Below the pieces are notes generated by a model. That model saw only the letters and a program-made list of their open reading frames with translations. It had not been told where the DNA came from and searched no databases. Below, piece after piece: positions 8,275 through 17,683 of a DNA stretch of 64,000 nucleotides. A program made the position numbers and the translations under genes. Within the stretch, counting starts at the first letter, position 1. The number at the start of each line of letters is the position of its first letter. Source of the DNA: Rhodospirillales bacterium (GTDB lineage: Bacteria; Pseudomonadota; Alphaproteobacteria; Micavibrionales; Micavibrionaceae); the NCBI GenBank assembly GCA_020638395.1, contig JACKIP010000006.1, positions 34,442 to 98,441 of the forward strand, read 5' to 3'.

Positions 8275-9117
8275 ATGACTGATTCGGTCACGCACGAAGA
8301 TCAACAAAAGAATGATGTCAGGCCGGGAAATCCCGTATTCCGCCGGTCGCGGAACATTATTGCCGTTGCCAGTGGAAAAGGTGGTGTCGGTAAAACATGG
8401 TTTTCGATCTCTCTCTCTCATGCTCTGGCCAAAGCCGGTAAGAAAGTTCTTCTGTTTGACGGAGATCTGGGGTTGGCCAACGTTGATGTGCAGCTTGGTC
8501 TGATGCCGCGCCGGGATCTGAATGACGTGATTCGCGGGCGGTTGAGTCTGGATAAGGTTATTCAGACTTATGAAGACGGCGGCTTTGATATTATTGCCGG
8601 ACGCAGCGGGCAAGCGTCTCTTTCTGCACTTCCCAGCCAGCGGCTTGCCATGTTGCGTGATCAGTTGATCGAAGTGGCGGAGACATATGATATTGTGATC
8701 GTTGATCTGGGTGCCGGGGTTGATCGTACGGTCCGTATGTTTTCGGCAACGGCGATGCATACCCTGCTGGTGACAACCGATGAACCAACCTCTTTGACCG
8801 ACGCCTATGCGTTCATTAAGCTTGGAAATGCTGCCGGCGTATCTAAAAATGTCAGTATTGTTGCCAATATGGCCAGCAGCCCGGCGGAGGGAGAGCGAAC
8901 CTATAAAACCCTGCTCAAGGCCTGTGAGAATTTTCTGAAACTTTCTCCGTCTTTGGCAGGAATTATCCGTCAGGACCCCAAGGTTAAGGATTCCATTCGT
9001 CACCAAACGCCGATTCTGACCCGGTCTCCGAATGCGGATGCCGCCGAGGATATTGAAAAAATTGCGGAAAAAACCCTGAGAATTATACAGGGCGCGCAAA
9101 AAACAGCCTCGGTCTGA
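8275..9117 (+). CDS. flhG: MinD-like ATPase FlhG, flagellar number regulator
   Basis: 280 residues of the MinD/ParA class. The deviant Walker A motif GKGGVGKTWFSISL lies near residue 38 and carries the signature lysine. It is followed by FDGDLGLANVDVQLG and VDLGAGVD. In polar flagellates FlhG stimulates the FlhF GTPase and limits flagellar number. Location after flhF distinguishes it from the cell-division MinD. The N-terminal extension contains EDQQKNDVR, only loosely like the DQAxxLR activator helix, so FlhF activation is not certain. The start follows shortly after the flhF stop, and the small gene at 9182 probably belongs to the same transcript. Confidence 0.88.
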   Translation: MTDSVTHEDQQKNDVRPGNPVFRRSRNIIAVASGKGGVGKTWFSISLSHALAKAGKKVLLFDGDLGLANVDVQLGLMPRRDLNDVIRGRLSLDKVIQTYEDGGFDIIAGRSGQASLSALPSQRLAMLRDQLIEVAETYDIVIVDLGAGVDRTVRMFSATAMHTLLVTTDEPTSLTDAYAFIKLGNAAGVSKNVSIVANMASSPAEGERTYKTLLKACENFLKLSPSLAGIIRQDPKVKDSIRHQTPILTRSPNADAAEDIEKIAEKTLRIIQGAQKTASV

Positions 9118-9181
9118 ATTTTTTTGCGAGACGGAACTCTTGCTTTCTTTGCATTAACAATTTTTGTGATATCCTGAAATT

Positions 9182-9424
9182 ATGTTCTGGAAGAAAAAGC
9201 TCCAACCTCCGCAAAAACCCTCTCGTGAAGAAATTATCAAACAAGCGCAGGCGAATGCCCGTCAGGCTGCGGCTGCTCTGGGAGAGGACACGCTTGCTCG
9301 TATTCGGGAGCATATGCTGCAAAAAGAAAACAGCGAATTCGAGCGGGCGCTGAAAAAAATAAGGTCGATGGATAAAGATCGCATCGCCGATAATATCCGG
9401 GCGACTTACCGGGAAGAAGATTGA
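9182..9424 (+). CDS. Small charged helical protein of unknown function
   Basis: 80 residues, strongly charged and predicted almost wholly helical. It has a basic N-terminus (MFWKKK) and repeated acidic/basic patches suited to a coiled coil. No domain is recognised and there is no signal peptide or membrane segment. It begins 64 bases after flhG on the same strand and ends 35 bases before the acyl-CoA dehydrogenase. Its position suggests a part in the FlhF-FlhG polar system, but that is inference. Coding status is supported by its place in the run and by base usage like its neighbours. Confidence 0.6.
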   Translation: MFWKKKLQPPQKPSREEIIKQAQANARQAAAALGEDTLARIREHMLQKENSEFERALKKIRSMDKDRIADNIRATYREED

Positions 9425-9459
9425 TACATATATTTTTTTAATTTAAGGATCTGTTGTTT

Positions 9460-11247
9460 ATGCCGCTATATAATGTCCCCCTTGATGATATTCGTTTTGT
9501 TCTGCATGAGGTGCTGGACGTTGAAAAAACCTTGTCTGATATTCCTGCCTATGAAGAGACGTCCTCCGCTGACCTGATGGATCAGGTTTTGGAGGAGGGG
9601 GCAAAGATTTGTCAGGATGTTCTTTTTCCTCTTAATATGTCCGGCGATCATGAGGGCTGTACCTTTGAAAAGGGTGTGGTCCGTACGCCAAAAGGTTTTC
9701 AGGAGGCGTATGCCCTGTTTTCTACGGGGGGATGGTGCGGGGTGTCTGCCGATCCGGAATATGGCGGTATGGGACTTCCGGCTGTGATGAATGCTTCTAT
9801 GCAGGAGATGTTAACCTCTTCGAACATGTCATTTGGTATGTATCCCGGCCTGTCGCAGGGAGCGTATGAAGCTATTTCCCATTTTGGGACAGACGTTCAA
9901 AAACAAACCTATTTGCCTCACCTTGCCGACGGAAGCTGGTCCGGCACTATGAACCTGACGGAGCCGCATTGCGGGACGGATCTGGGGCTTATCAAAACCA
10001 AAGCCATCCCCAATAAAGACGGATCTTATGCGGTGAGCGGTCAAAAGATTTTTATTTCTGCCGGAGAACATGACCTGACGGAAAATATTGTTCATCTGGT
10101 ACTGGCGCGTCTGCCGGATGCACCGGAGGGCGTGAAGGGAATTTCCCTGTTTATCGTTCCGAAGTTTCTGCCGGAAACCGGGGCACGAAATGACGGAGTG
10201 TTCTGTGCGTCGATTGAGGAAAAAATGGGAATTCATGCCAATGCAACCTGCGTGATGGTGTATGAAAATGCGGTCGGTTGGTTATTGGGAGAGCCTCATA
10301 AAGGCCTTAAAGCCATGTTCACCATGATGAATGCGGCGCGGTTGGGGGTGGCCATGCAGGGATTGGGAATTGCGGAGGTTGCCTGCCAGAATGCGGTGGC
10401 TTATGCCAAGGATCGTCTACAAATGCGCTCGCTCTCCGGGATCAAAGCGCCTGATAAGCCCGCTGATCCGATTATCGTTCATCCGGATATTCGTCGTATG
10501 TTGCTGAAATCAAAAGCTTTTTGCGAAGGGGCGCGGGCGCTGGCCTACTGGGCCGGCGTGACACTGGATCTGGCAAATAAACATCCGGATAAAACAACGC
10601 GGGCCGAGGCAGATGATCTGGTGGCGCTGATGACTCCGATCCTGAAAGCCTATCTGACCGATATGGGATCTGAGATTGCCAATGAAGCGATTCAGGTCTA
10701 TGGCGGCGCGGGATTTATTCGTGAGCATGGGATTGAGCAATATGCGCGGGATGCTCGTATCGCGATGATCTATGAGGGGACGAACGGGATACAGGCGCTG
10801 GATCTGGTCGGGCGAAAAATGTCGCTGGGGTATGGTCGTCTGCTCCGGCAATTTTTCCATCCGGTGATGGCATTTATCGAAGAAAATCAGATGAATGCAT
10901 CTTTGCAGGAATTCATATTTCCGTTGGCCAAAGCGTTTGGCAAGTTACAGCAATCCACGGCCCTGATTGCGCAACGCGGGCTGAAGGACCCGGAGGAAGC
11001 CGCCGCGGCTTCGGTTGATTATCTACGGCAATTTGCGCTGGTCGCGATGGCTTATATGTGGGCAAAAATGGCTGGTGTGGCGCAGGAAAAACTGGCGGAG
11101 GGAACAGGAAATAAGGATTTTTACGAAGAAAAGCTACATATAGCGAGGTTCTTCTTTGCCCGGATGTTGCCGGAAGCTGACGCTCGTTTCAAGATGGTTC
11201 TGGCTGGTGCCGCTCCGCTGATGGCAATGAAAGCGGAAAGTTTTTGA
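9460..11247 (+). CDS. Acyl-CoA dehydrogenase, long form (DmdC/FadE-like)
   Basis: 595 residues. The middle has the family signatures: MNLTEPHCGTDLGL for the flavin/substrate region, IFISAGEHDL, and AIQVYGGAGFIREHGIEQYARDARI with IYEGTNGIQALDL near residue 430. About 130 extra C-terminal residues extend beyond the ordinary 380-residue acyl-CoA dehydrogenase, as in the DmdC subfamily (methylmercaptopropionyl-CoA dehydrogenase) and related long-chain enzymes. It oxidises an acyl-CoA to the 2-enoyl-CoA using FAD; the exact chain is unknown. ATG 9460 is chosen because AAGGAT lies nine bases upstream. The gene is not with other beta-oxidation genes; a thiolase is at 44555. Confidence 0.88.
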   Translation: MPLYNVPLDDIRFVLHEVLDVEKTLSDIPAYEETSSADLMDQVLEEGAKICQDVLFPLNMSGDHEGCTFEKGVVRTPKGFQEAYALFSTGGWCGVSADPEYGGMGLPAVMNASMQEMLTSSNMSFGMYPGLSQGAYEAISHFGTDVQKQTYLPHLADGSWSGTMNLTEPHCGTDLGLIKTKAIPNKDGSYAVSGQKIFISAGEHDLTENIVHLVLARLPDAPEGVKGISLFIVPKFLPETGARNDGVFCASIEEKMGIHANATCVMVYENAVGWLLGEPHKGLKAMFTMMNAARLGVAMQGLGIAEVACQNAVAYAKDRLQMRSLSGIKAPDKPADPIIVHPDIRRMLLKSKAFCEGARALAYWAGVTLDLANKHPDKTTRAEADDLVALMTPILKAYLTDMGSEIANEAIQVYGGAGFIREHGIEQYARDARIAMIYEGTNGIQALDLVGRKMSLGYGRLLRQFFHPVMAFIEENQMNASLQEFIFPLAKAFGKLQQSTALIAQRGLKDPEEAAAASVDYLRQFALVAMAYMWAKMAGVAQEKLAEGTGNKDFYEEKLHIARFFFARMLPEADARFKMVLAGAAPLMAMKAESF

Positions 11248-11263
11248 AGGAGGGCAGGGGGAG

Positions 11264-12676
11264 TCAGCTCTCCCCCTCAATCGGGGGTAGAACACGTACC
11301 CAGATCATGCCTCTGGCGGTGTCCTTGACCTGAATATTATGCTCTTTCAGCAGAAGGTCCCGCAGGCGGTCGGACTCGGCCCAGTTTTTATCGGTACGGG
11401 CCTGTCCGCGCTCTGTAATCAGGGTTTCTTCGGCGGAGGAAAGCGGGATCACTTCCGGAGTCAGGCGCAGCCCCAGAAGTGTATCGAACTCCGTTAATAA
11501 AGCCAGCTTGTCCCCCGTGGACAGGGTTTCATCCTTTACAACTTTCCAGACGACGGTTAAAGCGGTTGGGGTATGTAGATCCTCCCTCAGAGCCGCCCAG
11601 AATTCGTCTGCATAGCTTTGGGTTGCGGGACTATTTGTCGGGGCTTCCGGTGCGACTTGCCATTCCTGCACTTTTTCATACAGCCCCTGATAAGCTTTCT
11701 GCGCGGCGGTCAGGATGTCATAATCGAAGCGCAGTTCGTTCCGGTAGTGGGCACTGAGGATAAAATAGCGGTACGCCAGCGGGTGAAAGCCATCGGCGCG
11801 AAGTTTATCCACGGTCAGAAAATCCCCTTTGGATTTGGACATTTTACCATCATCGACCGTCAGGAACGCGCCGTGCATCCAGACATTGACCCATTTATGA
11901 TCGAAGCAACATTCAGCCTGGGCAATTTCATTGGTGTGATGAACGGGGATGTGGTCGATTCCGCCGCAGTGAATATCAATATGCTCTCCCAGATATTTGC
12001 TGGCCATGGCGGAGCATTCAATATGCCAGCCGGGGAAGCCTTCACCCCAGGGTGAGTCCCACTTCATAATCTGGTTGGGGAATTTGGATTGGGAGAACCA
12101 CAGGGCAAAGTCCGCCTGATTTTGTTTGCGGCTATCGAATTCCACGCGCCCGGTCGCCTGCTGGTCATTCATCTTCAAGCGGGCAAAAGCGGCGTAATCG
12201 GGAAATTTTGCCACGTCAAAATAGACGTTTCCTTCAGATTCGTAGGCATATCCTTTGTCTTGCAGGGTTTTGACCATTGCAATCATCTCCGGGATATGTT
12301 CGGTGGCGCGGGCGACGATATCCGGGCGCTGGATATTCAGCATTTTTGTGTGGCGGAAGAACGCCTCCTCATAAAAGCGGGCGATATCCCATGGTGATTT
12401 CTGTTCGCGTTTGGCGGCGAGGGCCATTTTATCGTCGCCTTCATCGGCATCGGATTGCAGGTGCCCGACATCGGTAATGTTCATGACAAAGGTCACGTCA
12501 TAGCCGCAATGGCGCAGGGTGCGTTGCAGGGTGTCTTCGAAAAGATAGGCGCGCATATTTCCGATGTGGGCGTAGTTATAAACTGTCGGACCGCAGGCAT
12601 AGAGTCCCACCTTGTTGCCATGGATCGGGATGAAGGGTTCAATCTGGCGCGTGGCGGAATTAAACAGTTTTATCAT
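11264..12676 (-). CDS. cysS: Cysteinyl-tRNA synthetase
   Basis: 470 residues, the normal length. It is a class I synthetase joining cysteine to tRNA-Cys in the cytosol. The ATP-binding HIGH-like signature is in [16 protein letters not shown], after the zinc-site YACGPTVYN. The second signature is [10 protein letters not shown], and WHIECSAM supplies further zinc ligands. The start at 12676 gives the family N-terminus [10 protein letters not shown]; an upstream in-frame codon would add 15 unrelated residues. The last codons lie in a GGGGGAG/CTCCCCC hairpin between this gene and the convergent acyl-CoA dehydrogenase, but it lacks a T-tract. The gene is divergent from 12766. Confidence 0.95.
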   Translation of the reverse strand: MIKLFNSATRQIEPFIPIHGNKVGLYACGPTVYNYAHIGNMRAYLFEDTLQRTLRHCGYDVTFVMNITDVGHLQSDADEGDDKMALAAKREQKSPWDIARFYEEAFFRHTKMLNIQRPDIVARATEHIPEMIAMVKTLQDKGYAYESEGNVYFDVAKFPDYAAFARLKMNDQQATGRVEFDSRKQNQADFALWFSQSKFPNQIMKWDSPWGEGFPGWHIECSAMASKYLGEHIDIHCGGIDHIPVHHTNEIAQAECCFDHKWVNVWMHGAFLTVDDGKMSKSKGDFLTVDKLRADGFHPLAYRYFILSAHYRNELRFDYDILTAAQKAYQGLYEKVQEWQVAPEAPTNSPATQSYADEFWAALREDLHTPTALTVVWKVVKDETLSTGDKLALLTEFDTLLGLRLTPEVIPLSSAEETLITERGQARTDKNWAESDRLRDLLLKEHNIQVKDTARGMIWVRVLPPIEGES

Positions 12677-12765
12677 AGTCCCTGTGTACCATAAACCGCC
12701 GGAAATACAACGGAAATCCACAAAGAAAACTTGTCTTTTGGCGGCTCTTTGTGCTTTGATAAGGG

Positions 12766-13437
12766 ATGCATATAGGGAAGCTGATAAAGATAAAAAGGGT
12801 GCCTGTTGCTGGTATTTTTCTGTTTTGTCTCTGCGCGGGAGGTTTGGCTGCGCAGGCGAGGGACGTTCTGAACAGAAAAGACGTGGAGCGGATTTTTCAG
12901 GATAAATTGAAAACGTATCAGGGGTTGATTGCCGAGGGACGGATTTCTGATCTGAAAGAGGCTGTGCGGGATCTGACGCATAAGGATACCATCATTTTGC
13001 TGGAATTTGATTTGCAGTTACCCAATGTGGCGGCGCTGCCGCCGCAGAAAGCCTATTTCAACCGGGATCCGTTTGTTGACCTGATCGGAAACGCCGGTGC
13101 TCTGGATAAAAACAGCTTTTCCATGACATACCATCTGGATAAGTTTTCTCCTCAATATGGTGGAGGGTCTGCCATTCTGTTTGATAGTGGTACCGCGAGA
13201 GGGCGGATGACCGAGCCGTATAGCGGGCAGGCCTATGATTTCACAGTCACGCAAAAATGCCGCAATACGATCAGTGCGGATGCTGTGAGCTCTTTCAAAA
13301 TTGATAGCATTTATTGCCGGATGCAGATCCAATATATGCCCGATCAATCTACCATTCTGGCCAAAGACGGCGGACACGCAAAAGCACTTGAAAAACCAGC
13401 GATTGCCGATATTATGTCCGATCTGGATATGCAATAG
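12766..13437 (+). CDS. Predicted exported protein of unknown function
   Basis: 223 residues. A basic, hydrophobic N-terminus (KIKRVPVAGIFLFCLCAGGLAAQA) looks like a signal peptide cleaved near AQA, so the mature protein should be periplasmic. The mature part has two cysteines ~50 residues apart (QKCRN and IYCRM) that could form a disulfide. No family is recognised. It lies 17 bases before ribF on the same strand and is divergent from cysS. A GTG 11 codons downstream is an alternative start. Function unknown. Confidence 0.65.
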   Translation: MHIGKLIKIKRVPVAGIFLFCLCAGGLAAQARDVLNRKDVERIFQDKLKTYQGLIAEGRISDLKEAVRDLTHKDTIILLEFDLQLPNVAALPPQKAYFNRDPFVDLIGNAGALDKNSFSMTYHLDKFSPQYGGGSAILFDSGTARGRMTEPYSGQAYDFTVTQKCRNTISADAVSSFKIDSIYCRMQIQYMPDQSTILAKDGGHAKALEKPAIADIMSDLDMQ

Positions 13438-13454
13438 GACGGACTTATTTCCTT

Positions 13455-14384
13455 ATGAAAGTATTGACGCAACTGGATCAGATTCCTGCCGTGGCGCGTG
13501 GCGGCATCGTTGCAATCGGCAACTTTGATGGTGTGCATAAAGGACATCAGGCCTTGCTCGCCGTTGCCAAAGAGGTTGCTCGGGCACAGGTACTGCCTCT
13601 GGTTGTGTTAACTTTCGAACCACATCCGCGCAAGTTGTTCCGTCCAGACGATCCTCCTTTCCGGATTACACCTTTTCCACTAAAGCAGCAAAAACTGCGG
13701 GAATTTGGCGTCGATTATCTGGTTGCGTTGACGTTCGACTGGGCTTTTGCCAGCCGGAGTGCCGAAGAGTTTGTCCGGATGATCCTGCAACAGGGGTTGG
13801 AGGCAGCACATATCGTTGTGGGGGAAGATTTTTGTTTTGGTCAGTTGCGCAAAGGAACAATCGACACGTTACGTGCGGCGGGGCTGGAGGTGACGGCGGT
13901 GGCTCCCAAAGGGCAGGCGCTGTCTCATGGCGAAAAATATGCGTCAAGCGCGGTTCGGCAGGCCTTGCGGCAAGGGCGTCTTGAGGAGGCCAATCAAATT
14001 CTTGGCTGGGACTGGGAAGTGTGGGGAGAAGTCGTGCGCGGTGACCAGCGGGGGCGGGAACTGGGCTACCCGACAGCAAATATCGCGCTCGGAGAGGCTC
14101 TTCACCCCGCCTATGGTGTTTATGCCTGCCTCGCGCAAATTGAAGGGGAGGACCGGTGGTGGCCGTCGGCGACGAATATCGGCATTCGTCCGATGTTTGA
14201 AATTAAGGTCGGGCAGGTCGAGGCGCATATCCTTGAAGGATTTGACCGCGATATCTATGGAAAAATTTTGCGGGTAAAGCCGGTCAGACGGTTGCGGGGA
14301 GAGGCAAAATTTAACTCGCTGGAAGATCTCTGCCGTCAGATCTCACGCGATTGTGATGACAGCTTGCGGGTGCTGGCGGCTTGA
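13455..14384 (+). CDS. ribF: Bifunctional riboflavin kinase / FAD synthetase
   Basis: 309 residues, standard for RibF. The N-terminal nucleotidyltransferase half has GNFDGVHKGHQ (about residues 22-32) and FEPHPRKLF. The C-terminal kinase half has RGRELGYPTANI near residue 200 and the terminal LRGEAKFNSLEDL. It phosphorylates riboflavin to FMN and adenylates FMN to FAD in the cytosol, feeding flavoenzymes such as SdhA and the acyl-CoA dehydrogenase in this window. No FMN riboswitch is seen upstream. Its last 49 bases overlap the 3' end of the convergent LysR gene. Confidence 0.93.
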   Translation: MKVLTQLDQIPAVARGGIVAIGNFDGVHKGHQALLAVAKEVARAQVLPLVVLTFEPHPRKLFRPDDPPFRITPFPLKQQKLREFGVDYLVALTFDWAFASRSAEEFVRMILQQGLEAAHIVVGEDFCFGQLRKGTIDTLRAAGLEVTAVAPKGQALSHGEKYASSAVRQALRQGRLEEANQILGWDWEVWGEVVRGDQRGRELGYPTANIALGEALHPAYGVYACLAQIEGEDRWWPSATNIGIRPMFEIKVGQVEAHILEGFDRDIYGKILRVKPVRRLRGEAKFNSLEDLCRQISRDCDDSLRVLAA

Positions 14385-15193
14385 GCGGTCTGATTCTCAA
14401 GTGCAATAATCCGGTATGGAAAGCCAAGATCTTTGTAAGTGTGCAGGGTGGTGCGATCGGCCCTCAGCAGGCTTTCAGGTATCCAGGCTGCCCCGATTCC
14501 GGCTTTAACCTGCGCCAGCAACGCTTCGGCAGAGGCACTTTCACATACAGGCTGACCCGTCAGGGTTAAAGGAATGCGGGCTAAATTTTGCGCCAGAAAT
14601 GGAGCGTAGGCCGTTCCGGGCGTGTAAATCATGAGCGGTCCGGAAAGCATTCCGTCCATGTGTATAATGCGTTTTTTTAATTGAATGTGAACCGTCAGGA
14701 TCATCCGGTCCGTGGTAATGACGCGGGAGGCGGGGAGGGACTGTTGCTCGGCTTCCGAAAAAACCGGAAAAATGGCGAGGTCGCATTTTCCATCCTGAAA
14801 CGCGCTCTTGCATGCGGAAACACTGGAGACGACCAGCGTGTAATTTTGCGGGTGATTTTCTCGCAGCCATTGCGGCAATAACCCGATGGCAATTGTATTC
14901 GTGGTATAAATCCGCAGTGCGTTTGTCAACTGCGACGCGCTGCTTTTGATAATGCGGCGGGCATCCATAATTTCTTCGCGAATACGTCGTGCGCGGGGAA
15001 GAAACTCTTCACCGGCTTTTGTCAATTTGACGGGACGTGTTTCTCGTAAAAATAAAGGACTGCCGAGCCATTGTTCCATATTAGCAATCCGACGACTAAA
15101 GGCCGGTTGGGTAGTATGGCGTGTTCTGGCGGCCGCGGTGAAATTTCTCACATGCTCCAGAGTTAAAAAATCATCTATCCAAGCTAATTCCAT
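14336..15193 (-). CDS. LysR family transcriptional regulator
   Basis: 285 residues. The N-terminal winged helix-turn-helix is classical (FLTLEHVRNFTAAARTRHTTQPAFSRRIANMEQWLG, read in two parts), with the LysR hallmark TQPAFSRRI. A periplasmic-binding-like effector domain follows from about residue 90. The effector is unknown. It is divergent from 15326 with a 132-base gap, the usual arrangement in which a LysR protein controls the neighbouring transcript from the shared intergenic region. The gene's 3' end overlaps ribF by 49 bases in antisense, so its C-terminal ~15 residues share DNA with RibF. Confidence 0.87.
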   Translation of the reverse strand: MELAWIDDFLTLEHVRNFTAAARTRHTTQPAFSRRIANMEQWLGSPLFLRETRPVKLTKAGEEFLPRARRIREEIMDARRIIKSSASQLTNALRIYTTNTIAIGLLPQWLRENHPQNYTLVVSSVSACKSAFQDGKCDLAIFPVFSEAEQQSLPASRVITTDRMILTVHIQLKKRIIHMDGMLSGPLMIYTPGTAYAPFLAQNLARIPLTLTGQPVCESASAEALLAQVKAGIGAAWIPESLLRADRTTLHTYKDLGFPYRIIALENQTAQAASTRKLSSQSREI

Positions 15194-15325
15194 GATGCAA
15201 ATTTTGCATGATTTAATAGAAAATTACAATTGGAAAATAAGCAATAAATGCTTTTATCATTCACCAGTGCTTCTTTCAATGAAAGCACAATACATAAAAC
15301 TCTCAATAGAATGAGGAGATAACGG

Positions 15326-15667
15326 ATGACAGAGGTAGCGTTGGTGGATGTGTTTGATATAACGGGAGGGTGTGCGGTTCCGTCAGGTAAATCCGTAGAG
15401 GTTTGTATTTTTAAAAATCAGACGCATCGTCTTCCGGTTTGTTCGGCCGTTGATTTATGTGGGGAAGAAGGTGTTTTGGCCGTTGAAATTATCCCACTCG
15501 GACAAACAGGAACGCTGGTTAAATTGATGGAAGCGGGCTATAAAGTTGCCGCCTTGGCCAAACCATTTGGCGAGGTTAATCCTCTGCAATATCCACAACT
15601 TTTAATGGTGAAATGTCGTGAAACGGACATTCAGCATGAACCGGATTTACTTCAATTGGCGGCTTAA
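15326..15667 (+). CDS. Protein of unknown function, LysR-linked
   Basis: 113 residues without membrane segments or a recognised domain. It contains three or four cysteines (GGCAVPS, EVCIF, PVCSAVDLCGEEG) and ends in a leucine-rich helix. A GAGGAG ribosome site lies upstream of ATG 15326. It is the first gene of a two-gene run with the acetyltransferase at 15693, opposite the LysR gene, so it is probably regulated by it. Function unknown. Confidence 0.6.
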   Translation: MTEVALVDVFDITGGCAVPSGKSVEVCIFKNQTHRLPVCSAVDLCGEEGVLAVEIIPLGQTGTLVKLMEAGYKVAALAKPFGEVNPLQYPQLLMVKCRETDIQHEPDLLQLAA

Positions 15668-15692
15668 TAACAATTATAAAGAGGGAGATCAA

Positions 15693-16271
15693 ATGATTGA
15701 AATTGCAAAAGAACAGGACCGTATGAATCTGTATCGTCTGCACGAGCGTGCAAGATTTGCTACTGATGTTGGTATACATCCAGAATATGCGCGGGCAACG
15801 CGGGATTCTGGTTATTACGAAGGGTTCTGGGGAAATATTTTTAATAAACCAGAGTTGGCAGAGGGAAGTTTGATTATCCTGAAAGCGGTTCTGGAGGAGA
15901 AGGGAATTGTAGGGTTTGCTGTTGCCGGGGCTGCCGATGAGTATGGAGATTATAACCGTGAATTTGAGCTCCTTGGTGAATTACATCAGATTTACGTCTC
16001 TCCGGAGATAAAAGGGTGTGGCGTTGGTCGTGAACTCTACGAGAAGAGTGCTGAGTTTCTAAGCAATAATGGATATCAGCATATGATAATGAATGTTCTG
16101 GGGGACCCTTCCGGAGCATTTAACAGTGCCGCAGCGGCTTTTTATGAGTCCAGAGGGGCGCGGGTTGTTGGCTCTGTTCAGGAAGAAAAAAAACGGGGAG
16201 ACCTGGTGTTCAGTCTTAATTGCCCGTTGATTGTTCAGGATCTGTCACCTTATGAACATAGTATGGGTTAA
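15693..16271 (+). CDS. GNAT family N-acetyltransferase
   Basis: 192 residues. The fold is recognised from LHQIYVSPEIKGCGVGRELYEKS (split here as in the acetyl-CoA pyrophosphate loop of GNATs, residues about 98-120) and from AAAAFYESRGARVVG near residue 150. Members transfer the acetyl group from acetyl-CoA to an amine. The substrate is unknown. ATG 15693 is chosen because GAGGGAG lies just upstream; an earlier in-frame ATG inside the preceding gene lacks a ribosome site. It is second in the putative LysR-controlled pair and converges on recO. Confidence 0.82.
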   Translation: MIEIAKEQDRMNLYRLHERARFATDVGIHPEYARATRDSGYYEGFWGNIFNKPELAEGSLIILKAVLEEKGIVGFAVAGAADEYGDYNREFELLGELHQIYVSPEIKGCGVGRELYEKSAEFLSNNGYQHMIMNVLGDPSGAFNSAAAAFYESRGARVVGSVQEEKKRGDLVFSLNCPLIVQDLSPYEHSMG

Positions 16272-16279
16272 GAGACTGT

Positions 16280-17026
16280 TCATCCTTCCGATGAGGTAGC
16301 AATCAACCTGCCGAGCTGGGTTCTGGCATCCGGGACGCCTTGCGTGTGTTGGGCAAAAACCCACTTTTCCAAAAAAGTGAGGGTGACGTTCAGCCCTTTG
16401 AGGATTTCTTCGCAGTCGGAGGGGCCTCCGTTTGGTTTAAGGAAAGCGGGGAGCGGCAGGAGTTTATCCTTATAGGGTTCTCCGGCGCGGTAGCTGACGG
16501 CGCATCCTGATTTTGGACTGATATAAGCTAGTTCGTGCGCACTTCCGCCTCCGGCGCACCGGCTGAGATCCAGTGAGAATCCCAGCTCTCGCAGCAGGGA
16601 AATTTCCCATTTTACGTAGGATGCGCCCCAGCTTTCGATATTGTCGGCTCCGTGTGCCATGATCGTGAGCAGGGCGGCGGTGGTGTGGAACAGGTCCGTG
16701 TGCGGCTCGCGCTCTGGCAGGGTGAGTTCCAGCAGAGCGCAGATCGCGTGCAGAGCGGTTAATTTCAGGCGGTCCTGCATCATCAGCGCGGCAGGCTGCT
16801 GGATGATTTCCAGCTTCAGGGTGCCAAGCTGATCGTGCGTGCGGGCGTTCCAGCCTGCCTGCACCAGAGTGCCCGGCTCCAGAGCCGGGCGGGTTGCCGA
16901 AGATGCCGCCCCGTAAACATATCCGGCAAACAGGCCGCGGGTCTCGGTGAATAGTTTTGCCACTGCGCCGCTATCGCCGTGTGTGCGAGCGCTTAAAAGC
17001 AAGCCTTGATCCGTCCAGTGTTCCAT
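16280..17026 (-). CDS. recO: DNA repair protein RecO
   Basis: 248 residues. The N-terminal OB-fold begins MEHWTDQGLLLSARTHGDSGAVAKLFTE, split at residue 20 by convention. It runs into the helical domain with RELGFSLDLSRCAGGG, typical of RecO (FxLdlxrCxxtG). RecO works with RecR and RecF to load RecA on SSB-coated gaps. The start at 17026 gives the conserved N-terminus; the longer frame adds 54 unrelated residues. It is divergent from the phosphatase at 17042 with only 15 bases between starts, so promoters must overlap. No recR or recF is in the window. Confidence 0.88.
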   Translation of the reverse strand: MEHWTDQGLLLSARTHGDSGAVAKLFTETRGLFAGYVYGAASSATRPALEPGTLVQAGWNARTHDQLGTLKLEIIQQPAALMMQDRLKLTALHAICALLELTLPEREPHTDLFHTTAALLTIMAHGADNIESWGASYVKWEISLLRELGFSLDLSRCAGGGSAHELAYISPKSGCAVSYRAGEPYKDKLLPLPAFLKPNGGPSDCEEILKGLNVTLTFLEKWVFAQHTQGVPDARTQLGRLIATSSEG

Positions 17027-17041
17027 GCTTACATCATAAAT

Positions 17042-17683
17042 ATGAATACACCTCCGGTAAAACAGTTTTACATGCTGCGGCATGGGGAAAGTGCGGCGAA
17101 TGCTGCCGGGATTTATTCCGGGCAGATGGATACGCCCCTGACGGAACTGGGGGAGGCGCAGGCCGCGCAGGCGGCGCACTTGCTGCAACAGAAATTACAA
17201 CTGCAACAGCGGCAAGAACAGGTGCCGCAGGTGATTATTCACAGCCATTTACAGCGGGCGCGGGAAACGGCCCGGCCCATTGCTGCGGCGTGCCGTCTGG
17301 AGATGATTGAGAAGGATATCTGGGGAGAACAACATATCGGAATATGGTCCGGACGCCTGCATGAGGACGTGCGAAATATGCGTCTGGCAGGGGTGGAGCC
17401 GCCGGAGGGGGAAACGAATGATGCATTTATTTCGCGTATTGTGCGGGCCGCGACCAAAACGCTTGCAGAGTATGAAGTGCCATTGATCGTGTGTCATGGC
17501 GGATGCTTTCGGGCTTTGGCGGCACATTACGGGTTGAATGTGTCCGGTATTCTCAATTGTTTGCTCTATGAATTTGTCCCTTCTCAGCAGGAAGGGCGTT
17601 TTCCATGGGATGTTTATGTCTATGATGCGACCAATGGGCAAAAGCATATCGCCGAAGAGTTTATGTGCGCTGACTCAGTATAG
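17042..17683 (+). CDS. Histidine phosphatase (phosphoglycerate mutase-like)
   Basis: 213 residues. The catalytic LRHGE motif is near residue 13 ([13 protein letters not shown]). The second arginine is in [10 protein letters not shown], the conserved acidic residue is in [12 protein letters not shown], and the second histidine is in [10 protein letters not shown]. This is the branch 1 histidine phosphatase superfamily. Substrates range from phosphoglycerate to alpha-ribazole phosphate, so the precise role is open. ATG 17042 gives a good N-terminus. The gene converges on leuD with a 9-base overlap and is divergent from recO. Confidence 0.85.
   Translation: MNTPPVKQFYMLRHGESAANAAGIYSGQMDTPLTELGEAQAAQAAHLLQQKLQLQQRQEQVPQVIIHSHLQRARETARPIAAACRLEMIEKDIWGEQHIGIWSGRLHEDVRNMRLAGVEPPEGETNDAFISRIVRAATKTLAEYEVPLIVCHGGCFRALAAHYGLNVSGILNCLLYEFVPSQQEGRFPWDVYVYDATNGQKHIAEEFMCADSV

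Noticed and set aside
11256..11275. Intrinsic terminator between the acyl-CoA dehydrogenase gene and cysS
   Set aside because: GGGGGAG/CTCCCCC forms a good stem, but no T-tract follows on either strand and it includes the cysS stop.
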